From the NCBI GenBank assembly GCA_900239685.1, contig OENT01000563.1, positions 31,350-95,349 on the forward strand: a stretch of DNA of 64,000 nt, written 5' to 3'. Within the stretch, counting starts at the first letter, position 1. Each line of letters begins with the position of its first letter. Shown piece after piece: positions 25,417-37,254 of this stretch. The position numbers and the translations under genes are program-made. This stretch comes from Rotaria macrura (lineage: Eukaryota > Rotifera > Eurotatoria > Philodinida > Philodinidae). Below the pieces are notes generated by a model. That model searched no databases and was not told the origin of the DNA. It saw nothing but the letters and a program-made list of their open reading frames with translations.

Positions 25417-28400
25417 ATGAGAAGAATCATACGTTCTGTGAAAATTGGTTTCGTCCGACGACAATCTATCCCTTCGCACTTAAATGAAAACACAGTATCA
25501 TCTGACACGGAACAACAATCCAGTCTACAGACTATCAAAAATCAGGTCTGCCAACCGTTGAAATAATGCAAAATAAAAAGATTGCAATGATAAGGTGAAT
25601 TTGTGAGAAAAATCCATTCGTCTGTATTCTACAATCTCTAGCGAACCCTAAAAGACTTGACATAAATAAGACATCTTACTCTCTCAAAGAAAAAGGTGTT
25701 TTCGGGCACCATCGAAAAAAGATTTCTGAACTGTTGGAAACCGTTTTTCAAGAATACTTGTTTGTTAGAGACTATTGAAATCAAAAAGGAACTACCACAT
25801 AGGTACATACTTGTTTTTCGATATGAAAGATGCTATATTGGGATCCTAATAGTTACGTGTATATTGATAGCATGTGTATATAATATTTTACTCCCCTTCA
25901 ATTTTAAACGAAAGTATCAACTTTGATGTCGGACCATTGACACAGATACAGAAACCTTGATGGTGAAAGCATTTGGTTTCTCAGTCATACAATCAAAACA
26001 CAGGAGAGAAATTTCATATGACGGGATTTGTTTAACGATTATTACGTTTCAGATCTGTTTTCTTTGTTATCAGTATCGAATTTTCCCGTTATATCCTGAT
26101 GCAACTTTACTAAAGTAACTGGAAGTATGTGATATATAAGGTGCCGCTAATGCAAAGTTTTAGTGGATTCCTTTTTTTTGATAACATGCATACATACATT
26201 ATGATTCATCGTCTGACGCTGATTACGAATATCACCTTCTTTTTTCGATTAATCGAAGTCGTCATAGAGAAAAGTACGAAATACTGAGAGGCCCAAAAAA
26301 ATGCTGACTTGCAAAAAACACGATTTTATCACCAATCCACTGCACTTTTTTGCGCTCGCCTATACGATACTCAGATTCCTTGCAAGAAAGAAGTTATAGT
26401 CATGTGGTTTAAAATTGTATAAATCGTCCATGTAACTTTAAACCACATGACTATAACTTCTTTCTTGCAAGGAATCTGAGTATCGTATAGGCGAGCGCAA
26501 AAAAAGCGCAGTGGATTGGTGATACAATCGTGTTTTTTGCAAGTCAGCATTTTTTTGGGCCTCTCAGTATTTCGTACTTTTCTCTATGACGACTTCGATT
26601 AATCGAAAAAAGAAGGTGATATTCGTAATCAGCGTCAGATGATGATTCATAATGTATGTATGCATGTTATCAAAAAAAAGGAATCCACTAAAACTTTGCA
26701 TTAGCAGCACCTCATGTATTTAGTTATATAAATATAAGATGTGCTTTGCAGAGCTTACTCTGTTAGTTATTATCCTCATTGTTGATAATACATGTTTGAA
26801 AAGATTGAGACTTAAATATGCATTACGACTAAAAATACGCTTTATGGTAAAACCGTTGGGGTACCCGAATGAATCGATAGCTCAATGATTTTAATCGTTT
26901 CAAGCTAACAAAGAAGCAAAGTTTTTACGAAAAATTTAGTTGTTTCGATTGATGTTCTTCTAAAAAAATGGCATCATAAATACTATCGTTGTAGCAATCA
27001 GAAAGACGCATAAGTCGAAGTGCTCAACCTCACATTGAAGTTCACCAGCCAAAACATGTTTCAACTATAGAAGCATCTAAAAATATTCACTTACATCAAA
27101 TTAAAGAATCAGGTAATGCCAACCAAGTTCATTCAAACGTAAGTAAAACAATTATTAGATGAAAAGGAATATTTTCAACCGTCAATAAGTTTCCTATCCA
27201 TCAATAATAGATTCCCAGCTCACCGATACCTTCATTATCTCAACGTATGCAAAACTATAAACCGAAAATTCAAGAACAGACACTAACAACAAGCAATTTA
27301 TATCAAATACCAACTGCATCAAAGTAATGCTCGTTGTTATTGTACATTCTTTCTTCTTACTCATTTAATTGTCAGATGGTCCATAAGAAAGAAAGTTATA
27401 GTTGGTATTTCGATGTCTTTCCTTATCGCTAGTATTATCACGATTCCGATCGTTCTTGGTGTTCTCCTTACGAAATCGAAAGGTAAAATTTCAATAAATC
27501 ATCTTCTACTTGTCTTTGGCCCGAAAAGTTTATCGGAATTTTATACATTGTTTTAACGAGAAAAATTGCCTCAGGCGAGTCCTTCATGATTCAAAGGTGA
27601 AAAATATGATCGTAAAGTTAGTAAGAAGTCTCGTATTGGGAAATTGATTCGATACCTCATTTAACCAATCAAAACTTTCATTTCTCTAGATTCAGCAACT
27701 GCGACAGCAACAGCGACTACATCTTCCGTTAATGTGAGTGCATATTGGACGTTCGATAATACAGCAACAGATTCCTATGGTACGTACAACGGTGCACTTA
27801 TGAATGCTGCGGCGTATACTTCGTCGGCTTCAACTAGTATACCGTATGTTGGACGTGGTCAAGCACTTGATCTCACTGGAACACCTACTCCATCATTTCG
27901 TGTTTCTTCACCCGCCTTTAATTTAAGTTATACAAGTTTTACTATAGAAGCTTGGATATACGTTAAACCAGGTAGTAACGATCGTGGACTATTCGGTCAA
28001 TGTACATGTTCGAGTTGTTCCGGTCAATGTTTGTATTTGATTATTCGAAGTAATCGGTTGTACATTGATTTCAACTCAAACTATCTGTCTGGTTCAACGA
28101 TTTTATCTAATAATACTTGGTATCATATTGCATTCGTGTACAACTATCCTGGGAGACAACAAATATTATATATTAACGGCTATCAAGATGCTATAAAATC
28201 GAATGCAGATCCTTATCAAGGGCAGAACGGAACAATTGAAATTGGTGTCGCTCAAACTTCAACGGCACTTAGTTATTTTAATGGTTACATTGATAATCTG
28301 CTGCTGACAACACAAGTGAGATCTTCGACTGATATATTACGCGATGCATCTTTGGTGGCTTATTATCCATTTGATTCACCGAATCCCACAACGGACAGTG

Positions 28401-28993
28401 GTCCAAACGGACTAGATGGATTATCGAGTAATGTTATCACAGTTACAGGACGTGTCAATCAAGCATTGCGTTTTTATAATGCAGGTTCTTTCTTCCGAGC
28501 ATATGGTTTCTATCAGCTTCCTTTCGGTGTCACTAATACCAAACCATTTTCTATTGCATTGTGGATAAATCCATCAGTTGCTACAACAGCGACAATCATT
28601 CAGATGATTGCCGCGAATCTTGTTTCGACTTCGTGTGAAACTTTACTTGGTATTTACTCAGCCGGTACATCAGCTGGCCAGATATCTGTAAGAAGTTTTA
28701 GTTCCAATCCAATATGGTTGGTCGGTCCATTTGTGACACAAAATACGTGGACACACATTGCAGTGACATACAGTTCATCGAATGGTTATTCCTTGTACGT
28801 CAATGGAGTTCTTTTCGGTTCAACCGGCACGGTATTTGATTCACAGAGTGGCATGTTCGCATATATTTACATGAGTTATGCTGTTTCGTGTTCTAGCAAT
28901 ATAAATACTGATTTTCAGGGCTCGATTGATGAAGTCTACATTTATAATCGCGAGTTATCCCAAGCAGATATTACTCAACTTGCCAATCCTTGA
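25417..28993 (+). CDS. Type II membrane protein with two LamG-like domains, copy 2
   Basis: Five exons: 25417-25545, 26995-27138, 27211-27323, 27376-27482, 27690-28993, giving 598 residues in frame. Exons 1-4 have exactly the lengths of copy 1 (129, 144, 113, 107 nt). The protein begins MRRIIRSVKIGFVRRQSIPSH; exon 4 encodes WSIRKKVIVGISMS and one membrane helix; a short Ala/Thr stalk leads to two LamG-like domains. The first domain is identical in protein sequence to that of copy 1 over 231 residues, with only a handful of silent base changes; the second is clearly diverged. The exon 1 donor is GTCTGC, weaker than GTACGT in copy 1. Intron 1 contains the 574-bp fold-back at 26139-26712. AATAAA signals lie downstream (for example 29112-29117). 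Likely a surface or secreted-face protein; ligand unknown. Confidence 0.85.
26139..26712. mobile_element. 574-bp fold-back (long-palindrome) element
   Basis: The arms 26139-26413 and 26437-26712 are reverse complements with only about half a dozen differences, around a 23-nt loop. Termini are AGGTGC(C/T)GCTAATGC. There is no coding capacity. The structure fits a fold-back transposon or MITE made almost wholly of inverted repeat. I could not find a convincing target-site duplication. It lies inside intron 1 of LamG copy 2, so its transcript would form a roughly 270-bp double-stranded hairpin. Confidence 0.9.
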
Positions 28994-29266
28994 ATTGCTC
29001 CATGCGACGAATAGTTTATTATTCTAGAGAATCTTAACTACTATACTTCTCTAGATACTTAACAGTTTTCATTTATTTAGAAACATTTTCTTCAAGTTAC
29101 TCCATTTTTAAAATAAAATCAAAAAATAATTTCAAATACGTTTGATATTTCATTCAGTCAATAAATATATCACGAGTAAGATGAGTATGTCATAATTCTG
29201 ATACATTTAATCAGTGCCGTATATGAGATCATTCTTCATCTGAAACGATTTGATAAAGATGCACAT

Positions 29267-30313
29267 TAGAGACCGAAAACGAATCGAATCGAATCCGAAG
29301 TGTCGATTCGGTTTCATATCTGAATCATCGCACTGCGTGTCATTTCCATATGTTTTTCGTGTTGTTGCAACATGTTACAGGCATAACACCATCGATTGGT
29401 AGTTCATCGCTGCTAGACAAATTTTCATGCAAACAAGTTCGAAGTTCGGTCTCTCGATAGTGAACAACAATCTCTTTAATAGCGCAATCGAAAGTAACAG
29501 TGATTGATAATTCTGTTTCCACTATAGTTCGTCCCTATTTCATCGCAATTTTCTCTGCATAGCCTCAATATTGCTCAGCTACCTACAGGTGCGCTTGCAG
29601 TTGCACACTGATAGAATCAATGGTTGAAAATGTGAGATTTTATTGTTGATGAAATGTCATATGTATACCAAAACGTTCAGACCAATTCTGTGGAACTCAA
29701 TTCTAAGAAAAGAGTTCCGACAGTGTTTAGTATTTTCGAAGACTTTGGAGAAAATCGAAGGCATCCTACGAAATCCAAAGCAAGCTGCGAAAACCTAAAA
29801 GATCTCAGTGCAAGTGGAAACTCGTGTCAAAAAGTAACCGATAGATAAAAAATCCCTGGGATTGGTACTGAAATTTTTACGATAACCGGAAGATCTCAGC
29901 ATTCTCAGAAAATTCAACGAACGGCAGGTTCAATAGGTAAAGAAGTTCAGTTTGGAAAATAGACAAGATAGTTCTTTCCATTGGTTAGAATCTTTAAATG
30001 CGCCCATGCTCAATCTCTTTTTTGTTATGAAATTACGTTTTCTTGTGGAATCTGTTTTTATATTATGATTATTCTTTGCAAAACACACTTAAAAGCGAAC
30101 ACAAAGAATACCCTCCATCGAGGCAGATGAAGCTTATCATGGCTGCACAAACGCTCTGTGAACAATGATGTAATCTTCTGTTATGTATGAGTGGAATGAG
30201 GTCGAATCGAATCGGATCGAATTGAGATTTTGAAAAGTAGACCGAATCGAATCAAATTGAATATAGAAATGAACTAGATCGAAGTGAGATTTTTCTATTC
30301 GCTTCGGTCTCTG
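29267..30313. mobile_element. hAT-like non-autonomous transposon, copy A (1047 bp)
   Basis: The ends are TAGAGACCGAAAACG and, from the right, CAGAGACCGAAGCG, flanked by exact 8-bp direct repeats ATGCACAT (29259-29266 and 30314-30321), as expected for hAT. GAATCGAATC-type words repeat next to both ends. No transposase is seen. A highly similar copy is at 39892-41848. The site TA within CATATGTATACC (near 29660) is intact here but occupied by a mariner-like element in the other copy. Confidence 0.88.
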
Positions 30314-30321
30314 ATGCACAT

Positions 30322-31542
30322 GCTTCTGGGTCGAGCATGGGGTCATCATGAACATTAAACTTATTGCGAAGTGGAGTTCTGTGGTAGTTGTAGTTTCTTT
30401 TTAAACAGTTTTCGCAAAAAGTCGAACCTTTTTTCTTTGGACTGAAGCAATTGCCGCTCCTTCTCTCAAGTTCGCCACCAAATTTAAATAGCATTTCAAT
30501 AAATGCCTTTTTCATTGGATATGTCTACAAGAAAACTTTTTCTAGTTCAAGATGATGATATTTGTTCAGTTCATTTCTTATCGCAATAAGAAAATACCAG
30601 TCGAATCAGAATGAAGGTATACTCTTTTAATTCATATTACTAATATTGTCAAGCTTATTCTTATGTATGATTGAAATCAAGATTATCAACGGTAATAAGA
30701 ATAGGTGAGCATATTTTTTATCAGTCAACGTTTTCTGTACCTTGTTGAACAGTATTTACTCTTAAAAACAATATAATTCCACGTGTGCTTTATCACTTAC
30801 CTGATACATCTTAAAAAACCACAAAATCCATAGCGTTTCCAGGAATAAACTTGAAGATAAACAAAACAACCACACTCATAACTTGACTACACTCGGCAAA
30901 ATTTATTGTGACTTGAAGTTCGACTCTTTCACAAAGCAAAGTTGAGATGCACTTGTTCTACAGAGTTGAATTTACTTCGACTGTGACTCAATGCACTTTT
31001 TCATACATAACAGTTGCTTTGGGAATACATTTTGAAAATGATTTCTTGATTGTGAAAAATCATTCTATTTATTAATTAGAAGCATCCAATCGGTAGCTGT
31101 ATTAAAAATGCATAGTTTGGACTATTGATAATGAAAAAGAATTTACTTTTCTGAATAAGAAAAATATCTGTAGAAGAGAAACCACAGAGTTGGAGACAAC
31201 GATGATTACAACAGACATCGTGGCATTGTACACATTGATATTGTTTTTATAAAGAATCTTTTATCCGTATGTATTATTTGTTGAAGAAAATCGATACCAT
31301 CAAAGGCATGTATACATATATATTGATGACTTTAGAGTAACTCCGTTATCATATGGCAAACTATCAATGTCGAATATTTTATAAACGGCCAAGATTTTAC
31401 ACAGGGGTTACGTGCGGTAAGACACCTTCGATAGAAAAAAATTAACTTGTTAATTTCCTTTGGTTCTTTTTTAAAACGAAGGGAAAGACAAAATGAAGGG
31501 TAATAATCATTTCAATAGTAATTAAGAAAAACGAAAAATAAA
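30322..31542. other. Spacer between hAT copy A and tRNA-Met
   Basis: AT-rich. A minus-strand frame reaching about 30515 has CxnCxxC-like cysteines (GNCFSPKKKGSTFCENC) but runs into the transposon and shows no recognisable family. Nothing else seen. Confidence 0.4.
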
Positions 31543-31615
31543 TGCCCCGGGTGAGGATCGAACTCACGACCTTCAGATTATGAGACTGACGCTCTACCGA
31601 CTGAGCCACCGCGGC
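31543..31615 (-). tRNA. tRNA-Met (CAU), elongator type, copy A
   Basis: The minus strand folds as a 73-nt cloverleaf: acceptor 5' GCCGCGG, D arm GCTC...GAGC, anticodon loop CTCATAA with anticodon CAU, T arm GTGAG-TTCGATC-CTCAC, 3' side CCGGGGC plus discriminator A. The anticodon arm and T arm are those of elongator tRNA-Met. Internal A and B boxes are intact. Position 4-69 of the acceptor stem is a G-G mismatch, also present in the second copy. An ORF running across it on the plus strand is an artefact. Confidence 0.93.
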
Positions 31616-31828
31616 GGCACATACTGTTTCAGGAAAATTCCAACACTATTGAGATGTTCTTACGAAAAGAAACCATCTGATTACGAATGTAACAGCTGTT
31701 CTTTCTCCTTGTTTTCAATATTCTCAAAAGTAAAGAGTTATTATTCGACTCTCTTTGCTTGCACATCAGATCGCATTATTTATCTAAGTCAAGTCATCAA
31801 TTTTTAAGTATTTCGTAAAGAACAAAAG

Positions 31829-32370
31829 TATATCATGTTCATCATTGACTTATCTCATCAGTATTCATGTATTACTTTTTCTTGTCTTCAATTAAGATCA
31901 GCAACTCGTTTAAGGGTTTGCTGCATTTTCTTTTGCTTCATCTGCTCTTTCACGTGGAACATGAAAAGATATTTCCTTTTCTCTCATTAAACTTAATATT
32001 CAGAAAAGAATAAAAGATTCTTAGTGAAATCAAAAGTTTATTATTGTTAAGGAATCTCATAGCTGTATCTGTGATGATGAGATGATAAAGATAAACTGAC
32101 ACATTTCACTTTTCCCAGCTTTCATCGCATCAAACCGAACAGTAGATGACAACGATGGAGAATCATGATAAAAGTCTATGTTTTTCTTAGTATATGCTTC
32201 TCTAGAGATCGACCAACGGAAATAAACAGTTTTTGCGTGCATATTCATTCTCTTACTTTCATCAATCATAGTCAAGCCAACATTTAACAAAACCAATTTT
32301 TTCATAAAAACGTATACTTAACTTTCATTGATATTCTTCACTGACTGACAAACGACATGATAACAATTTG
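31829..32370 (-). pseudogene. Decayed 3' end of DNA ligase 1 gene
   Basis: This stretch aligns by eye with the last exons of the LIG1 gene at 42551-50861. Bases 31829-31995 match its last exon (for example CTTGTCTTCA...GATCAGCAACTCG), 32075-32290 match exon 12 (GATAAAGATAAA, TTTCATCGCATC; the residual frame still reads FDAMK), and 32310-32370 match exon 11 (CATTGATATTCTTCA). Frameshifts and substitutions abolish function. It sits in the same order and orientation beside a tRNA-Met as in the intact locus, so it is part of a segmental duplication. Confidence 0.8.
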
Positions 32371-34316
32371 ATGATATATTCTTTGAGTTCCAGCGTCATA
32401 TCCATAACAAGGATATTGGCTTAAATCAAAGATCGTTATTTACTGCGAGTTAGACTATGATCATCGAAAAACCCGTAGGATATTTACTTACTAATTGCCT
32501 ATGAAATCGTTTTGTTTTTATAGTAGCAAGTTTATCTTAAAATTTTTTTACTTTCCGATCTTCTAAGACTAAAGATCGTGGTTTACTATTCAGAAGAAAG
32601 AACTAGTTTCTTTTTTAGAAACCTTTTCTTCATAATAATAAACAGCCACAAAAAATTCAGTTATTCACGAATGATATTCAACGTTTTACATGTTGTTATT
32701 ATTTCAACTACCGTTTATTATTTGAAAATCAAGATGGATTATTTTTCTTTATGTAGAGCTAGATAATAGATCTGAATTTAATGAATATAAAATTATGTCG
32801 GTGACATGCTTCGTATTCCGAAATCTTCTATAAGGTCCTACGACACGAGCCTAAAAGAAATTCTTTATGTTCGTATTCGATAAACTACGATTCAGTATAC
32901 TTTCATATGAGGATGGCATATCACGTTATAAAATAAAAGACTGCATTCGGTTCTTATAGTTCTATAGAATTTTTGAAAATTAAAATATTTTACAGGAATA
33001 AGAGCACACTCTCTCATATTTCCGTAATCATCAAACTTCTTTTCGATTGTTAAGAATGGTAACTATTGCGGGTTATTTCAATGTTCATCTTCTACCGGAT
33101 TGAATTTTAAGTAATAAGATACTTAGTTGAAAAAGTCTTGGATGTTTGGGTAGTGGGGGCGAGGGGGGGGGTCTCGTTTTGCCTATCAGTGTGCATCTGA
33201 ATGTAAATGTCTCAGGGTTCTGTCATTTATTTTACCATAGTCAGATTCGACAACCTTCCGGCTGTGATTCTTTTGGAATAGTTTGTTGAAACTGGCAGTA
33301 TTGATGTTAATGTAGTCGAATTGATGGAAATAACTGTCGCGGAAAAGAGTTTTGTCAAAAAGAAAATGAGCGAATATGAATATGTACAGTCACAGCCATT
33401 TACCAACACAGTTAGTATGAGAAACAGATGAGCATTTATTAAATTTTCTATTAAGAAACACACATCGAACTTGATTGTGATTTGATTTGATTTTCTGTTA
33501 ATGAGAAGATAGATCATCATGAATATTTTCATGTCCATGGGTAAAACTCGCTTTTATTTTGCCCTATTATTCTGATACAGAATCGCGTTTTCTATGAAGA
33601 CAAACTCATTTTAGTTCTTTTTCTACAACATTCATTGGATTTTATCTTTTTTCTTATAATCTGCCTTCAAAATCGTAATTGAAACGTGCCCGAAGCCTAG
33701 TAAACAGTGAATATCGTAAAGATTAACGATGAAGCGAAAACATTTTACCTTGAAAATGAAAAGGATACCATAAAGGGTATCATTACTCCACAATAGAGAT
33801 CACCGAATCCTCAAGTCATAAGATAAACATCAGTAGTTTCTATTTGCGATTTAAATTTTCTGACCAGCATGGTATGACATGAGAGGACAAGATGTAAATG
33901 GTTACGCAGAATATATTATTATACGAAATCGAGTGAAGTTTGTTAAAAGGATGCACATGCTGGGAAAACAATAATTGTATTATCGTATCGATTGATATTA
34001 ATTTAAATTTTTTCACCGGTGACGAACTTAATCTATGCGAATCGTGCACCATAATAAGGCAGTACAAAATACCACATAGATCGAATCGGACTTGAGTTCT
34101 AAATTCGACATGTAATTAGAACAGCAGAGAAATAAATTGATTACTTGTGTACTTAGAATCGTGAAATTTTCATCCACCTTGGCTTATATTGAATTAATTT
34201 AATACGGTCATCTTAAAGCTTGAAGAAAGCAAAACAAAAAGTATTTTTTCTATACAAGTCGAAGAATAAGCGACTAGTTTAAATCAGATTTTAATTGTTA
34301 CCTTCGAATTCAATCA
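32371..34316. other. Spacer before LamG copy 3
   Basis: AT-rich with a short G-run at 33161-33171. No gene recognised. Confidence 0.5.
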
Positions 34317-36065
34317 ATGAGAAAAGTAATACATTTAATTAAAAATAGATTTTTTCCCCTGAAAATCTACACCTGAGCACTCAAACAATTATCACTTAAC
34401 ATCCCAAAGCGGAGCACAATTGAATCATTAGTCCAGGGTAAACTAGATATGTCATTTATTTGCTATATAGAAGAGATAATCAACTGAAGTATCAACAACA
34501 TATGTCTGCGGGAAATAGAACACATCCATCATAACCTTAGTGCTTTTCAGTTTACACTGAACATTGTTTTATGAAAAGATTGTAATCTTTCGATTTATCA
34601 ATAAGAAATACGATATTGTTAAACAATTGTTTTACGAGAGGCAGAAAATTATTCATCGTTACTAATCATAATCATATCATTAGTAGAATCTTGTCCCATT
34701 ATGCATATCAAAGTCATCAATGTGGTTTCAGTCTTAAATTAACTAAACATGATGACGCTCTTTAAGATTAAAAATAAAAATAACAAGTCTTCCAAAATTT
34801 ATATGAAATGCAAATGCCAAACATATTCAACATTTGGTGCAAGGGAGTAAATGAAACACGCACTACGAATCATACGAGTCTTATATTTCACACGCTTTTC
34901 TGCTCCTAAAAAGAAAGAAAATTTTCCCAGGTGCACCCCAATAGAATTCATCGAATATTCGTAAAAACGCCATATTTATATACTCTCTGTATTTCAATTT
35001 GGAAATTTATTTTGCAACAAAAATCTGTTTCAAGCTTTCGCTTAGATTGCAGACAAATGTCATCGTCGATTTTCGTTCGATTCGAAGCCATCGTCAGTCT
35101 CTAAAAATTTTAAAGCTGCTCGTCTTCTTTTATTACAGTCCCAAAAGCTTTTGAAATTTCTCTCTTTACTTTCTCATGCGTCATTTTCGAAGCCCACTAA
35201 TTGCATTAATGCCAGTTTTGTTTAGAAAATAGATTCATAGTGGAATAAGAGATTCGAAGGAGAACAATTACAATGAAATACGAGATAATAGTCTATGAAA
35301 ATTTTCCAATAAAAATGGTCTTTTTCGTTCTCGGCAATTTATTATAGTCACAATACAGAGATAAATATAAATGAAAACTCAAACGTTTTCCACGGAGAAA
35401 CTCGATGGAAGATTTTATAATATTTATAGAAAACTCAATGATTAAAAAAGAAAGTCCCACTCATATTAAGATGCATCTTCTTATGGTCATATTTTGAATT
35501 CATTATTTTCTATTCTTCTTTGTAACGAATAAGAAAAGGCGAGAGTACAGCATTTCCTACTGTTGTTTCAGCCGTTCGAGCGATTAATAAGTCAAAGTAC
35601 TGCTACCAAGCTGCAGTTCATCAACTGAAATCAATTCCTACACTCGAGACGCCCAGCAATATTCGTCGAAGTGTAATTAAAACAATAAATAATACTGATC
35701 TCTACTGTATTCAAAAGTAAGACAAACACATACACATACATATGAAATCTAAAATAATATTTTGAATTGCTACCAAAAGAACCTTTGTCTTAGATTTCTT
35801 GCTCGCGCATGCCACTTTTATCGTCTCACTTACTCAAATATAAACCAGAAGTTCAAGAACAGACACTAACAACAAGCAATTTATATCAAATACCAACTGC
35901 ATCAAAGTAATGCTCGTTGTTATTGCACATTCTTTCTTCTTATTCATTTACTTGTCAGATGGTCAATAAGAAAGAAAGTTATAGTTGGTATTTCGGTGTC
36001 TTTCCTTATCGCTAGTATTATCACGATTCCGATCGTTCTTGGTGTTCTCCTTACGAAATCGAAAG
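34317..36065 (+). pseudogene. LamG membrane-protein gene, copy 3, truncated
   Basis: Exon 1 (from 34317, MRKVIHLIKNRF) has an extra base relative to copies 1 and 2 and hits TGA at codon 20. The exon 2 equivalent (about 35573-35705) begins PFER but has a frameshift and a stop; homology returns in another frame (VHQ...LETPSNI). Exon 3 (35794-35906, 113 nt) and exon 4 (35959-36065, 107 nt, WSIRKKVIVGISVS plus membrane helix) are intact in length, frame and splice sites, and nearly identical to copy 2. No exon 5 follows: both LamG domains are missing. Homology to copy 2 stops abruptly near 36170, inside intron 4. Confidence 0.85.
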
Positions 36066-36170
36066 GTAAAATTTCAATAAATCATCTTCTACTTGTCTTT
36101 GGCTCGAAAAGTTTATCGGAATTTTATACATTGTTTTAACGAGAAAAATTGCCTCAGGCGAGTCCTTCGA

Positions 36171-37254
36171 ATCGATTTTTAATTCCCAACCCGACCTAAG
36201 CTTATGAGCTGGAAGAATTCTTGGGTTGAATATAACTTTATACTTGTAATAGATGAGATACGATTCTAGTTAAGATTGGAATGGTAAGTGATAGATTTTC
36301 TATAAGTTGACGTAATTGTCGATCAGAGAACTTGCATTTTGGTTGATGCATCCAAGTAAATATCAGTATTGGCTTTTTAAAGATGATGAAGTAGACATAG
36401 AGTTGTCTTATGCAGAAAAAGGTTTGATTTTTAATCTTCTCTTTAGAATTTTGTTTTCTTCATCAGTCTGGAGATACGAGATATCTAATCATTAGTTACT
36501 TAAAATCTAATATCGAATAAAATAATGAATGTGCTTTCACTTTGATTATCACTAGTAGAACTTAGAAAAAAACGTTGGTTGGAACTATATTTTATCGGAA
36601 TAATTTGCCATATCGCATTATAAGTATTGTTCGTCATTTATTTCCAGAAATAATAAATACAAACGGAACCGTTATCAATTGCAGTTTTTTGTAGGAATTC
36701 AATCGATATGAAATAGTATTTCATTATTGAAACCATCTATGTCGTTACTTCATAAGAAATGCTTAATCTAAAAAATGAGTCCTTATTGACATAACCAGCA
36801 ATATTTATTCTACGTTTCATACAATGAATTTCGGAATATACTAAAGAAGCAACAAAATATATCAACTGTAGGTTTTCAAATACATGCAGTCATCGTTCTC
36901 TGACAATGGAAATTATTGCGAATCGCTCTGTCAGCTTTTGTGCTTTTTTTCATATCATCTCTTGTTTTTCTTCTAGAAATTTTATTTTGAATGATTTCAA
37001 GTAATTCAAACTCGGCCGAATTCTAAAGTTAGCTAAAAATTTCGATCACTTTATAGATTGACCTTAGAACAGGAATTCTTTTTCTGATAACCTTCATTGA
37101 GTAAGTCCCTATCGAAAATTAAATTAAAACTAGAAAATATTCATTCATAAAAATATCAGATAAAAAATTTTCCTTCGACAAGCGATCGGTTGGTTTGTAT
37201 TTATTCTCAATCAAGTTGACAAATCAATAACACGTTCATTTGATCGATTGAAAT
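36171..37254. other. Spacer after LamG copy 3
   Basis: No LamG exon or other gene recognised; AT-rich. A polyadenylation signal for the minus-strand gene to the right lies at 37200-37205. Confidence 0.5.
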
